DNA of 64,000 nt from Nelumbo lutea (lineage: Eukaryota > Streptophyta > Magnoliopsida > Proteales > Nelumbonaceae), in the NCBI GenBank assembly GCA_022828595.1, contig JAKGHH010000004.1, positions 57,972,164 through 58,036,163 on the forward strand, written 5' to 3'. This document shows, in pieces, positions 34,790-46,493 of the stretch; position 1 is the first letter of the stretch; each line of letters begins with the position of its first letter. A model generated the notes under the pieces. That model worked only from the letters and a program-made list of their open reading frames with translations, had not been told where the DNA came from and did no database searches. Position numbers and translations under genes: made by a program.

Positions 34790-35330
34790 TCCCTTAAAAC
34801 TATGGATTGGCATTCAGGTATGCTACTATGCTCTACATCTCTTCATTTTCTTCCCTTGCAGCTCCTCCCTCTTGTATGCAAAGTTCAAGAGGATCGGCCA
34901 ACCTGTTTACCTGAAAACAATCATCAACTATATAATCAATAACATCAACCATGTAACAAGAATTATCACTAGAGGGTACATGTTTCATAGCATCAGACAT
35001 TTTAAAAATTATTTCATCATCTTGAATCCTAAAGCTGAGTTGTCCTTGTTAGACATTAATCATTGCCTTCCCCATAGCTAGGAAAGGTCTTCATAGGATA
35101 AGAGGAACATCAACATCCTCTTGCATGTCTAATACAATGAAATCAATTGGAAAGATAAACTTATCTACTTTAACAAACACATCTTCTATGATTCCCCTAT
35201 GATGCTTGATGGGTCTATCAGCTAATTGTAATGCAACTCTAGTAGGTTAGGGTTCTCCGAAACCTAGTTTCTTAAAAACCGAGTATGACATCAAGTTTAT
35301 GCTAGCTCCTCACATAATGCCTTTTCAATT
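34790..35330 (-). pseudogene. Athila protease region, active site deleted
   Basis: Frames scattered over the region give ALC followed, after a short deletion, by LGASINLMSYSVFKK and QDDEIIFKMSDAMKH, the usual Athila protease landmarks. A deletion of about 5 bp near 35310 removes the catalytic Asp context (ALCDLGAS in intact relatives) and shifts the frame. Stops are numerous. Confidence 0.65.
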
Positions 35331-36256
35331 TTCAAACTCCTTATAGTGCAAGGGATGGTGAAACTCCCTAGATCTTTAAGCTTTTGGGGCTGCTTGTTGA
35401 GAAGGATTGTCGAGCATTCTTCATTGAGAGCAACTGTAACCACATCTCCCAATCTCCTTTTGTTTGCCAATATCTCCTTTAAGAACTTTGCATAGTGTGG
35501 CATCTGAGCTAAAACATCAGCAAATGGAATATTAATATGTAAACTTTTAAACACTTCAAGAAACTTACCGAATTCTTTCTCCAATTTGTGTTGCTTTAAC
35601 CTATTCTGGAAGGGTACTTGTGGTTGTTGGTGTCTCTCCTTCTTCGGTTCAAATTGCTCTTCCTCCTTCTTTTTTGTTTGAAGGGTTGCATCTACCTTGT
35701 TTTTAGCCCTTGCTTTCTTCTCCACTTCATGCAGCTCCTTACCACTTCTTAAAGTGATAGCTTGCACTTGCTCCCTTGGGTTCACTTCGGTGTTGCTAGG
35801 TAGAGTGCCTGGTATTCTTGCTGAAATCATTTGTGCCAATTGCCCGACTTGATTCTCCAAGTTCTTTATTGATGCTTATTGGGTATGAAATCTTGTTTCA
35901 GCACTTACTATGAACTTGGTCATCAACTCCTCTAGGTTTGTCTTCTTTTCCGACTGATTAAAGTTTTGGGGAAAAGGCTTCAGCATAGTCTGATTTGGCC
36001 ATGACTGATTTGGGTGGCCCCTCCATCCGGTGTTAAAGGCCTGAGGGTACCGATTTCCTTGTTGCCTTGGAAAGTTGCCAACAAAGTCTCCTTGCTCTGG
36101 GGATTGCAACTGGTTGCCAACTTGGCATTCAGTGCTGATATGGCCTCCCCCACACCATTCACAAGTGATGGACTGAACATGCATGGTTGTCATTTGCATC
36201 TCATATATTTTCTTGCTGAGTGCACCTATTTGCGCAGATAGAGCTGATGTGTCCAC
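35297..36256 (-). pseudogene. Athila gag, C-terminal part with zinc knuckle
   Basis: Open frames 36256-35876 and 35860-35297, separated by one stop, carry CEWCGGGHISTECQ, the CxxC...H....C zinc knuckle of Athila gag. These are followed by a Q/N-rich stretch, MENQVGQLAQMISARIPG, LPSNTEVNPREQVQAI and a basic region. Gag forms the particle and binds RNA. The N-terminal capsid part is missing because the family A LTR at 36300 replaces it. Confidence 0.8.
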
Positions 36257-36299
36257 ATTGTGAAGGCCTTGCTGCCGCCTAACTTGTGCTCTCTCAAAC

Positions 36300-37732
36300 T
36301 GAAGGTATCAGAGATCCATCATATGGATAGCCGAACCTTGTAGGTAGGTAGGGCAAAATTTCAAAAATTTCTCTCTCCCATTTGGGAATCATATTCCCTA
36401 TTTTAGAAAAATTGCATTTTTCAATGATCAATCTTGAACCAAGAACCGAACCAGATTTGAAACCAAAGATAAGAGAGGGAGATACTTGATATGGACAAAT
36501 AATAACTCCCAACAAAGGTGTTCACGCCCAAGGAGAGGCCAAAGACTGCTCTCACTAAAGATGACATAGTGTAGGATGGAACAAAATCAGTAGGTGATTC
36601 TTTACAAGAATTAAATCCTATAGCAAGAATTCGATGGAGGGTATGTGAGCATGATTTCAAATAAGTTTTTCACCAAAAACTGATATCAAGAACCTTTCTT
36701 GATCGCTCCTACAGGTGGAGGACGAACTAGCAATGGCAGTAGCAGGAGGAGGGCGCAAGAGCAGAAGATGGCGCAGTCTTACTGTTGGTGTCTTCTCTCT
36801 TTCTATAATCTGAATTAAGGGTCTTGGATGTCTGCCCTCCTCTTCTATTTATAGCTTTAAAGAGATCAACTCCTAATCCCATTAGAAGTTTCTTAATCCA
36901 AATCTTTATTTGGATTTTGAATCTCTTTAAGAGATAAGGATAAGCCCTTATCTTATATGCAGATTAGATCCAAATATGTATTTGGATCTAGACTCTCTCA
37001 GTGGATAAGAATAATCCATTATCCTATTTGTTGATTCAAATCCCAGATCCGCCCCTCTTTAATTAATCTAATTAAATCAGTTCGAATTGGGCTTTATGCC
37101 CATTAAGTCTATGTGCTCAACTAATCTTCCAAATTGTTGCCCAATTGGATTACATTGTATGGCGTGGAACCCAAACATTGATCTACACATCATCCACATG
37201 GGTTCAACCTAACCTCTGTTACAAGGCCTGGCCGAATTCACCGAAAAAGAGAGTGAACCCCTTGAGCCCATCACATGGGCTCCTAATGGGCCCAACACTT
37301 ACATTAAGTGGTCCCTGAGCCAAGCCACCTTATAAAAACCCAAGGACCGTGGGCAGATACAATATTAGCCCATCAGGTATTACCCTCAATGGTATTACAC
37401 TTAACCTCTCAGCCCATAATGATCAAACACTACCCGACAAGAGAGCACCTCTCCCTCGGTTGCAAGGAACAGTGTTGCACTCTCTACTCACATGGATCCC
37501 AGGAATTAAAACATTTTGCAAACATTTTAAAACCATTATGTATATATGTATATTTCTATATAAATATATTTTGCAAAACAAATTTCAATGATTGAAATCA
37601 ACTGCCAACAGTTTTGGTTTCCATCAGAGAGAGTGCATCCCCGACCATTACCTTTGTCCAACAAAGGGGCTGATCTTGTCACTATGATTATTCACTCAGA
37701 TGAATTCTTGGACTATCCCAACATAACCAGGT
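36300..37732 (-). mobile_element. Family A LTR, minus orientation, 5'-truncated
   Basis: It starts TGAAGG (complement of the CCTTCA end) next to the Athila gag and runs through the family A landmarks to CCCAACATAACCAGG, where it breaks off about 470 bp short of the LTR start. The break is directly followed by Athila LTR sequence. Confidence 0.8.
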
Positions 37733-38888
37733 TATCTCTAACCTTGCACTCAATTCGGTTTTGATTAGCAGATCCAAATTTCTAAACTCTTTCTCAAGCA
37801 ATCTAGAAATTCCAAAAATGAAGAACAGTTCAGCCAAACTGAAATCAGATTGTCTAAATTTTTCATCAAGCAATTCAGACAGTCTAGCATTTAAGATTAA
37901 TTCGGCCAGCTGTTCTAACAATTAAAATCCTAATCAAGAAACATCAAAATCGAATCTAACCAATTCGAATAATCCTAGAGAACTAATTACAGATTCGAAA
38001 TTACATGAAACATGGTTCAATTACAGCAATAAAGAAGAATAAATGGAGAAAATACACATGAGCCCTAGCTGAATTCAATTACCAATTGCACAGAATTCAA
38101 GGAAGAAGACAACCTAGATTAATCTCCTCCAATGTCTTCTTTTCCAATTTCGAATTCATCACCTCTTCTTCTCTTGAAGCTTCTTGAATCTTCCCCTTTC
38201 TCCTCTCTTGCGCGCCTCTCTCTCAATTCTCCCAAAAGAATTTCGAACCAAAGGAGTTTTGAACCCCTTTTCCCTCCTTCTATTTTCCTTATATATTCTC
38301 CTCAGCCCTCTCTCTCTTTTCTAGAAAGTTTGCCACCTTTAGGCTCCTGGGGCTGCACTTTGTGCTACTCTTGAGTTGTACATGGGCCTCCCTCTTGTTG
38401 GGTCGAATGGGCTCCCTTGAAGGGCTAGGCTCTCTCCTTGGGTTCCCCAATGGAGTGCTGCCTAGGCTTCATTGGCTGAATAGCCCTCCTTAGGATTCTT
38501 GGCTGGGCCTTTCTCCCAGCTGGGCTGAATTGCCTCCACTTGGCCTATTTTCCATGGTTTTATGTTATCATTCTTCTAAGCTGGTCTCCCTTGATAATTT
38601 TATGAAATCAAGTTAAACTGGGGCAAGAATTTACACAAATCAGCATCAAAACCATGCATAAACATCAAAATTTATGTGTAATTTGCACACACATCAAACA
38701 CCCCCATACTTAAGCTTTTGCTTGTCCTCAAGAAAAGACATCAGCCATAAACTGATCATCCCCACTATCTTATTACCATCTACCGGATCAATTTTAGGAT
38801 GAGAATGCATTGAGTGGTCGGGAATCCTATGTAAGTATTTTGATTCATTCCTATGAACTGCCATTCTTATCACATACGTATGAACTGC
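37733..38888 (-). mobile_element. Second Athila LTR copy (truncated) with adjoining 3' UTR
   Basis: 37733-38700 matches the LTR at 30501-31929 from about position 30965 on and ends at the same CATCAAACA. It is followed by CCCCCATACTTAAGC, on the minus strand AAGTATGGGGG, the polypurine tract, and by GAGGACAAGCAAAAGC, so this is also the 3' end of an element, not its 5' LTR. Confidence 0.7.
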
Positions 38889-39130
38889 CAGTTTCGGACC
38901 GCCACGATGTCTTGAATGACCCGCCGTGCCAAATGGGAGGCACGCGGTCCTACCTCTGATTACTCCAGAGTTTGTGCCAACCTCCATTAGACCCACAAAA
39001 ACAAAGACAGGGAGCATGCTCTACCCGACCCTCAGATTGCAGAACTACAAGCCAAGCTCAGGGCCATCAAGGATGAGCTCCGCCAAGTTTAGGAGAACCG
39101 AGTTGATGCCTCAACCAGCCAGAGCAATCT

Positions 39131-40052
39131 GATGGGGAATATGGACGTCTTCACCCTGGATATCATCTTCGAGCCTCTCCCCCAGCACTTCAAAACTTCC
39201 ATGCTAGAGATGTACGATGGGAATTCAGACCCCGATGACCACCTAGAAAGTTTCAGAGTGCTCATGATACTCTATTAGTATTTCAACGCCTTGACGTGCC
39301 AGACTTTCTAGGCCACTTTCAAGGGGGTTGCCCGTCGTTGGTTCTCCAGTCTCCCGCCTCAGTCAATCAGCTCATGGGAGCAGTTCGCCAATTATTCCTT
39401 GCTCGATTCATCAGTAGCAGACGATGCTAGAAGAGCGTGGTCTTGCTAATGTCCATCAAGCAGAAGTAGGTAAAGAGTTTGCGATCCTATATTAACCGCT
39501 TTAAAAAAGAAGAGCTTGAGGTCCGTGACCTCAACCCCATGGTCTCTATGCACGCTACTATCAATGGGCTCCGCCATGAAGTGCTCGGTTGCCAAAACTT
39601 CACCGAAGACCAAGATGGAGTTCCTCAAGAAAGCCCAAAAGTACATTGTGGTCGAGGAGGCTTCAACTGGAGATCACCAACAATGGGAAGCTGAGTGCAA
39701 CAACGGACCCACAGAGAAGAAAAGAGCAGAGACCACTACAACAAGTTACAAGGACAACAAGAAGCCACCGGCCTTGACCCTAGCTTATAGTCAATATACA
39801 CCACTCAACTCCACCAGGACCTAGATCTTGGTACAGGTTAGTGAGGAGAAGTACGTGAAGTGGCCAGAGAAAATGAAGAGGAACCCTAAGAGGGGGAACC
39901 TGAAAAAATATTGCAAGTATCATCGTGGCACCAACCACGACACTGAGGACTACTACGATTTAAAGAATGAAATAGAGTCCCTCATCCAGTGGGGGCACCT
40001 TAAGCAGTTCATTAGAGGCGAGCCCGGTGCCTCATCCTCCCAACAACAGTAG
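39131..40052 (+). pseudogene. Tat-type gypsy gag (frameshifted)
   Basis: The frame opens MGNMDVFTLDIIFEPLPQHF, then YDGNSDPDDHLESFRV, ARRWFSSLPPQSISSWEQF and, after frame changes, the nucleocapsid part CKYHRGTNHDTEDYYDLKNE, all standard for Tat-lineage gags (the knuckle is the reduced CxxHxxxxH form). It builds the particle. At least three stops or shifts occur at about 39278, 39311 and 39430. Confidence 0.82.
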
Positions 40053-40157
40053 CAGCAATAACAACACAAACAAGTAGTTAGCGTCATCGACATCATCACT
40101 GGGGGCACGACCTCAGGTAGGGCCTCAGTCTTGGCCCATAAGGCCTACACCAAGTAG

Positions 40158-40403
40158 TTGAGTATCCATGGACTTGCCCCCAAGAAGTCGAAGCCTCAAG
40201 AAACCCTCGCCTTCACGTACGAGGACCTAGTCAGGGTCACAATACCCCATGATGATGCCCTCATAATCTTGGCCATCATCGCCAACTTCATGGTAAAGAG
40301 GATTCTCGTTGATAGTGGCTCTTCGGCCGACGTCCTCTTCTACGAAGCATTTCAGAAGATGAAGATAGCACCTGAGCACCTCCAACCCACCAATGTTCCA
40401 TGA
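40158..40403 (+). pseudogene. Gypsy aspartic protease
   Basis: The open frame includes ETLAFTYEDL and RILVDSGSSADVLFYEAF, with the catalytic DSGS at 40311-40322. It is the retropepsin-like enzyme that matures the polyprotein. It ends in a stop at PTNVP, and the usual GFSG/RPEGRI(T) continuation is visible in the next frame (GFSRNVVRPEGRITLLIMIG). Confidence 0.85.
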
Positions 40404-40771
40404 GTCGGCTTCTCCAGGAATGTGGTAAGACCAGAGGGGAGGATCACCCTACTCATAATGATAGGAACCAAGCCTTGGGGCCTCACCTCGGTTCCCCGAG
40501 ACGAGGGCCTTGACCTCAGGGAGGAACCAGTGAGCCAAGTCCAACCAACCGAGGGCCTCACCTCAGTTCCCCGAGATGAGGTCGAGCCCGATAAAATAGC
40601 CAGTGTCAAGTCCAACCTTCCCCCAAAGAGCTTATCCGAACTAGCTGAGCGTGAACCCGAGCTTTAGGCCAGTTTGGCAAAAGAAGAGGCTTTGATGCCA
40701 ACTTTGACAAGATATAGGCCATATTGGACATGGCACCCCCTCGGTTGGTGGAGGAGACTCAAAGGCTCACC
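40404..40771 (+). pseudogene. Protease-RT spacer; RT core missing
   Basis: After the protease tail come acidic, degenerate repeats (GLTSVPRDE occurs twice at about 40480 and 40557) and then, near 40750, VEETQRLT, the segment that in relatives leads into the RNase H connection. The catalytic RT is absent. Confidence 0.55.
40767..40771 (+). repeat. 5-bp target-site duplication TCACC, left
   Basis: It matches 43614-43618. Removing the insertion restores the reading ...RLTDRIDALNRF. Confidence 0.9.
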
Positions 40772-43613
40772 TGTTAGACAGTTTTGTATGCCCTTAGCTT
40801 CAATCAAAATTGATGTACTTTATGAGTTTATTGTAAATGAATAAAAGTACATATTTGATTCATGTTCCCTTGGTATGTTTTTGTGTATTACCCTTAAACT
40901 GGACACTTATTGAGACTCGTGTTAGTTTTGAATGTTCATAGCCAGTGGGTCGGTCTGGGGAGACCTATCCTGACAAGGCTGACACTGTGGTGCCACCAAG
41001 TCGGTTGGGGTGGCTTGTCTCAGTTACCGGGGTGAGACCCTAGGCACATACAGTGTGGGATTAATTGAATCTTTGAACTGGACCAGATTTCCAGTATTGC
41101 CCTGGACCTTGGAGATTGATGGGCAAAACTGGAAAGTTACACCCGACCCCTAGACTCGATTATGATACTGCACTAGGTGTCAGGTGTCAAACCTGAGCGG
41201 GGGTCAAAACCTGGGTATGCTGGGACAAAACCTGGGTATGTTGGGACAGTCTGAGAATTCATCTGAGTGGGTGATCATAGTGACATGATCAGCCCCTTTG
41301 TCGGACAAAGGTAATGATCGGGGATGCACTCTCGCTGTTGGAACCCAAGACTGCCGGCAGCCGATTTCAACCGTTGAAATTTGTTTTTGCAAAATATATT
41401 TTATATGAGATATAAAAGTATATATATTATGGTTTCTAAAATGTTTGCAAAAGGTTTTAATTCCCGGGATCCATATAAGTGGAGAGTGAAGGGTTGAGAG
41501 ATCCATCACATGGACGCCCAAAGATTGCGGAATAAGGGGCGAATTTCAAAAATTTTTCTCTCCCTTCAACTGGGAATCACATTCCCTATTTAGAAAATCA
41601 CATTTTCAAGGATAAATCTTGAACCTTAAACTGAACCATATCTGAACCAAAAGGAATGGGAGAGAATGATACCTGATACGGAGAAGTAATATCTCCCAAC
41701 GAAGGTGTTCATGCCCAAGGAAGGATCCAAAGACTGCTCCCACTGAAGATGGCACAGTGCAGGATGGAGCAGAATCAGCAGTGTTCTTCCCCAAGAACTC
41801 TGTCTTTCGCAAGAAACAGCAGGATGGAACGTGAGCACAGCTTCCTTTTCAATCCTTTCTCAAAGAATTGATGTCAAGATCCAATCTTGACTTCTCCCAC
41901 AGTTGAAGATCGAACTGGCAAACAGGGCGGCAAGAGTAGGGAGGCGGCAAGAGAGTATTCGCAGGGTGCAGAATTCTCTCTTCTTGATTTCAGCACTAAA
42001 GAGGATCTGATGTATTTCTTGGTCTCTCTCAAGGCTACTGCCCCCTCCTTCCTTTTGTTAACTTGAAAAGATCAGCTCCTAATCCCATTAGGAGGTGCTT
42101 ATCCAAATCATATTTGGATCAGTCTTCTCTTCTAGTGATAAGGATAAACCCTTATCTTATCTGCAGATTAGATTAGCTTTATCCTAATCTTATTAGGAGG
42201 TTTCTAGACTCTCTGAGTGGATAGGATCAAGACCCTATCTTAACTGCTAATCCATCTCAGAATTCGCCCCTTTAATTAACTAAATTAATAGCCCAGTTCG
42301 AAATGGGCTTTAGGCCCATTAAGCTTATGTGCTCACTTAACCTTCCTAACTGCTGCCCAGTTGGGCTTTCTTGTATGGCGTGGGACCCAAGCATTGATCT
42401 ACACATCAGCCACATGGGTTCGGCCCAGCCTTTGTTACAAGGCCTAGTCGAATACATTGTTAAAGACGGTGCACCCCCTGAAACCCATCGAATGGGCTCT
42501 ATGGGCCCAACACTTACCCTAAGTGGTCCCTGGGTGTTACAAGGTGGCTTGGCCCAGGGACCACTTAGGGTAAGTGTTGGGCCCATAGAGCCCATTCGAT
42601 GGGTTTCAGGGGGTGCACCGTCTTTAACAGTGTATTCGACTAGGCCTTGTAACAAAGGCTGGGCCAAACCCATGTGGCTGATGTGTAGATCAATGCTTGG
42701 GTCCCACGCCATACAAGGAAGCCCAACTGGGCAGCAGTTAGGAAGGTTAAGTGAGCACATAAGCTTAATGGGCCTAAAGCCCATTTCGAACTGGGCTATT
42801 AATTTAGTTAATTAAAGGGGCAAATTCTGAGATGGATTAGCAGTTAGGATAGGGTCTTGATCCTATCCACTCAGAGAGTCCAGATCTGAATGTGATTCAG
42901 ATCTAGAAACCTCCTAATAAGATTAGGATAAAGCTAATCTAATCTGCAAATAAGATAAGGGTTTATCCTTATCATTAGAAGAGAATGCTGATCCAAATAT
43001 GATTTGGATAAGCACCTCCTAATGGGATTAGGAGCTGATCTTTTCAAGTTAACAAAAGGAAGGAGGGGGCGGCAGCCTTGAGAGAGACCAAGAAACACAT
43101 CAGATATCTTTAGTGCTGAAATCAAGAAGAGAGAATTCTGCACCCTGCGAATACTCTCTTGCCGCATCCCTGCTCTTGCCGCCCTGTTTGCCAGTTCGAT
43201 CTCCAACTGTGGGAGAAGTCAAGATTGGATCTTGACATCAATTATTTGAAAAAGGATTGAAAAGGAAGCTGTGCTCACGTTCCATCCTGCTGTTTCTTGC
43301 GAAGGACAGAGTTCTTGGGGAAGAACACTGCTGATTCTGCTCAATCCTGCACTGCGCCATCTTCAGTGGGAGCAGTCTTTGGATCCTTCCTTGGGCGTGA
43401 ACACCTTCGTTGGGAGATATTGCTTCTCCGTATCAGGTATTATTCTCTCCCATTCCTTTTGGTTCAAATCTGGTTCAGTCAAGATTGATCATTGAAAATA
43501 TGATTTTTTAAATTGGGAATGTGATTCCCAGTTGAAGGGAGAGAAAAATTTTTGAAATTCGCCCCTTATTCCGCAATCTTTGGGCATCCATGTGATGGAT
43601 CTCTCAACCTTCA
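40772..43613 (+). mobile_element. Family A solo LTR with a large internal inverted duplication
   Basis: It begins TGTTAGACAG, ends CCTTCA and is bounded by TCACC duplications, so it is a complete integration product reduced to one LTR. Its structure is 5' half forward (40772-41486), 3' half inverted (41487-42534), an 18-bp spacer, 3' half forward (42553-43613). About 160 bp expected between the 5' and 3' halves is missing. Confidence 0.9.
41487..43613. repeat. Near-perfect palindrome, arms about 1.05 kb, 18-bp loop
   Basis: The left arm 41487-42534 and right arm 42553-43613 are inverted copies, seen most easily in the mirrored GGGACCACTTAGGGTAAG and in two near-identical translated frames on opposite strands (42272-42784 and 42303-42815). 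Both arms end at the LTR terminus TGAAGG / CTTCA. Confidence 0.92.
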
Positions 43614-43618
43614 TCACC
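43614..43618 (+). repeat. 5-bp target-site duplication TCACC, right
   Basis: This is the partner of 40767-40771. Confidence 0.9.
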
Positions 43619-43786
43619 GACCGAATAGATGCTCTCAATCGCTTCATGTCGAAGTCAGCCGACCGCTACCATCCATTCTTTCGCGCCATCAAGAAACTAA
43701 AAGATTCCTAGTGGATGGAGGAGTGCCATTGCGCCTTTGACGAGCTAAAGAGATACCTCACCTCACCTCCCCTCCTCGCTCGACCT
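43619..43786 (+). pseudogene. Gypsy RT-RNase H connection fragment
   Basis: The reading DRIDALNRFMSKSADRYHPF, then AIKKLKDS, a stop, and CAFDELKRYLTSPPLLARP matches the tether between RT and RNase H in Tat elements. It is cut at 43787 by the copia-type insertion. Confidence 0.85.
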
Positions 43787-46479
43787 ACTAATAGTTATGC
43801 ATTTTGATGCCTTAAGGGCATCATTTTAGGGGTATTTTAGACCTTAGATTGACTAATATGTACCATTTTTCTGGTTAAATTCAATGTTGTAACTTTTGAG
43901 ATTCCTTATGCAAATTTTGGGTAAAAATTGGGAAATTTATAGAGTTTTCTACAAATTCTGGGAAGCTAGTGAGAATTTTAACTGAGAGGGGGTGTTTCTA
44001 TGAAAAACTGAACATAGGAGGACACCTCCTATCTGCTAAAACCAAAATGGCTCCCCTCTCCTTCGCAATCCTTGGGGCGCCTCCCCACTCATTCTTTTCA
44101 CCTCTAACAAACCCTAGCCGTCCCTAACTGCTAAATCCTCATTTTAATCTCCACCCTCCATTCTAGGGTGCCCTCTCTTTAGCATTTTAACCCTAGGGCG
44201 CCACCTAAGTTCTAATCCCCACCATTCAGCCTTTAGCCACTAGATCTTAACCCTCTATTTCATTCTCTATGTCAACCATTCACTATAGGGCGCCACCCAC
44301 TTCTTTTAATCTCTACCTTTCATCCCTGGGCACCTAAATCTCCACCATACAATCTTAGGAGCCCAAATCTCAGCCCTACATAATATTAGGTGCCCTTTTC
44401 TCGTCTTTTTAGCCTTTGGATCTCCTTAGAACAATCCTAACCCTCCATTCTCAAACCCTATGGCGCCCATATTTATGCAAAAACCCAACCGTTGCCCCTC
44501 TCTTTCTCTTTAATCCTAGTTCTATCCACCATTCTCTATAAAATGGACCCCAAGGGCCCTGGAGAAGGGGTTGGTTAATTCACCCAGTTCAAAGATAAGG
44601 TTTCAATAAGAATGATGTACTTTATGAGTATATTGTAAATAAATAAAAGTGCATATTTGATTCATGTTTCCTTGGTATGTTTCTGTGTAATACCCTTAAA
44701 CTGGACACTTAATGAGACTCGTGTTAGTTTAGAATGTTCACAGCCAGTGGGTCAGTCTGGGAGACATATCCTGATAAGGATGACACTGTGGTGCCACCAA
44801 GTCGGTTGTGGTGGCTTGTTTCAGCTGCCAGGGTGAGACTCTAGGCACATACAATGTAAGATTAATTGAATCTTTGAACTGGACTAGATTTCTAGTATTG
44901 CCCTGGACCTTGGAGATTAATGGGCAAAACTGGAAAGTTACACCCGACCCCTAGACTCGATTATGATACTGTACTAGGTGCCGGATTGGGCTGTCTTTGA
45001 TGTACCAATCAGTGAGATCCTTAGCGGGGATCAAAACCTGGGTATGTTGGGACAGTCTGAGAATTCATCTGAGTGAGTAGTGACAGACAAAGGTAATGAT
45101 CGGGGATGCACTCTCACTGATGGAAACCAAGACTGTCGGCAACCGTTTTCAATCGTTGAGATTTGTTTTTGCAAAATATATTTTATATGAGATATAAAAG
45201 TATATATATTATGGTTTCTAAAATGTTGGCAAAAGGTTTTAATTCCCGAGATCCATATAAGCAGAGAGTGCAACACTGTTCTTTGCAGCCGAGGGAGAGG
45301 TCTTCTCTTGTCGGGCAGTGTTTGATCATTATGGGCTAAGAGATTAAGTGTAAGATCATTGAGGGTAATACCTAATGGGCTAATTTTGCATTTGCCCACA
45401 GTCCTTGGGTGTTAAAGGTGGTTTGGCCCAGGGACCACTTACGGTAAGTGTTGGGCTGATTGAGTTAATTTGATGGGTTTCAAGGGGTGCACTGTCCATA
45501 GCAATGTATTCGGCCTAACCTTGTAACAAAGGCTGAGCCGAATCGATGTGGCTGATGTCTAGATCAATGCTTGGGTCTCACGCCATATAAGGAAGCCCAA
45601 CTGGGCAGTAGTTAGGAGGGCTAAGTGAGAACATAAGCTTAATGGGCCTAAAGCCCATTTCGAACTGGACTAATTTAATAAGTTAAAGATGGGCGAATTC
45701 TGAGTTGGATCAACAGATAGGATAAGGTCTTAACCCCATCCACTCAGAGAGTCCAGATCTAAATATGATTTAGATCTAGAAACCTCCTAATGAGATTAGG
45801 AGAGGGCTGATCTAATCTGTAGATAAGATAAGGTTTATCCTTATCACCTAAAGAAATGTCTGATCCAAATATGATTTGGATTAGCAACTCCTAATTGGAT
45901 TAGGAGCTAAGCTTTTAGGGTTACAAAAGAAGGAGGGGGCGGTAGCCTTTAGAAGACACATATACTCACATCCTCTTCAGAGCTAAAATCATAGAAGAAA
46001 GATTTATGCAATCCTTACGAAAATCTTTTTGCCGCCTCCTTCCTGCAGCCGCCAGACATCTAGTTCGATCTCCAACACTGTGGGAAAAGTCAATATTCGA
46101 TCTTGACATCAGTTTTTTGTGAAAGAATTGATAGGAAGCTATGCTCACATGCCATCCTGCTGTTTCTTGTGAAGGACAGAGTATTTGGAGAAGAACACTA
46201 CTGATTCTGCTCCATCCTGCACTGCGCCATCTTCAGTGGGAGCAGTCTTTGGATCCTTCCTTGGGCGTGAACACATCCGTTGGGAGATACTATTTCTCCG
46301 TATCAGGTATAATCCTCTCTTACTCCTTTTGGTTCAGATCTGGTTCAGTTTATGGTTCATGATTATGATTTTCTAAATAGGGAATGCAATTCCCAGTTCA
46401 AGGGAGAGAAAAATTTTTGAAATTCACCCTTTATTCTGCAAGATTCAGGCATCCATACGATGGATCTCTCATCCCTTCA
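43787..46479 (+). mobile_element. Chimeric 5' LTR of a copia-type element
   Basis: The first 600 bp (to about 44392) match the 3' LTR at 49671-50316 (ATGCATTTTGATGCCTTAAG). The part from about 44600 to 46479 is family A LTR and ends in CCCTTCA immediately before the primer-binding site. Between them, a TATAAAATGGACC box lies at about 44537. Stand-alone family A copies start TGTTAGACA instead, so the 5' section has been exchanged. The first bases (TACTAATAGTTATGC) deviate from TGTAATAACTATG. Confidence 0.7.
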
Positions 46480-46480
46480 G

Positions 46481-46493
46481 TGGTATCAGAGCC
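46481..46493 (+). promoter_or_regulatory. Primer-binding site (initiator tRNA-Met)
   Basis: TGGTATCAGAGCC is complementary to the 3' end of plant initiator tRNA-Met and lies one base after the LTR end. Confidence 0.92.

Larger units (their letters stand above)
30501..36299 (-). mobile_element. Athila-type Ty3/gypsy element, internally deleted, 5' end cut off
   Basis: In minus orientation the order is gag, protease remnant, reverse transcriptase, a fused RNase H/integrase remnant, long 3' UTR, polypurine tract and LTR. That is Athila order and the RT is of that lineage. The 5' LTR and gag start are replaced by a family A LTR at 36300. A deletion removes most of RNase H and integrase, so the copy cannot move by itself. 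Confidence 0.8.

Noticed and set aside
42272..42815. Two 170-codon frames with nearly the same protein on opposite strands
   Set aside because: They are the two arms of the LTR palindrome. The same LTR sequence in other copies is not open and shows no coding pattern.
46481..46493. tRNA gene fragment
   Set aside because: Only 13 bases complementary to the tRNA 3' end, directly after an LTR: a primer-binding site.
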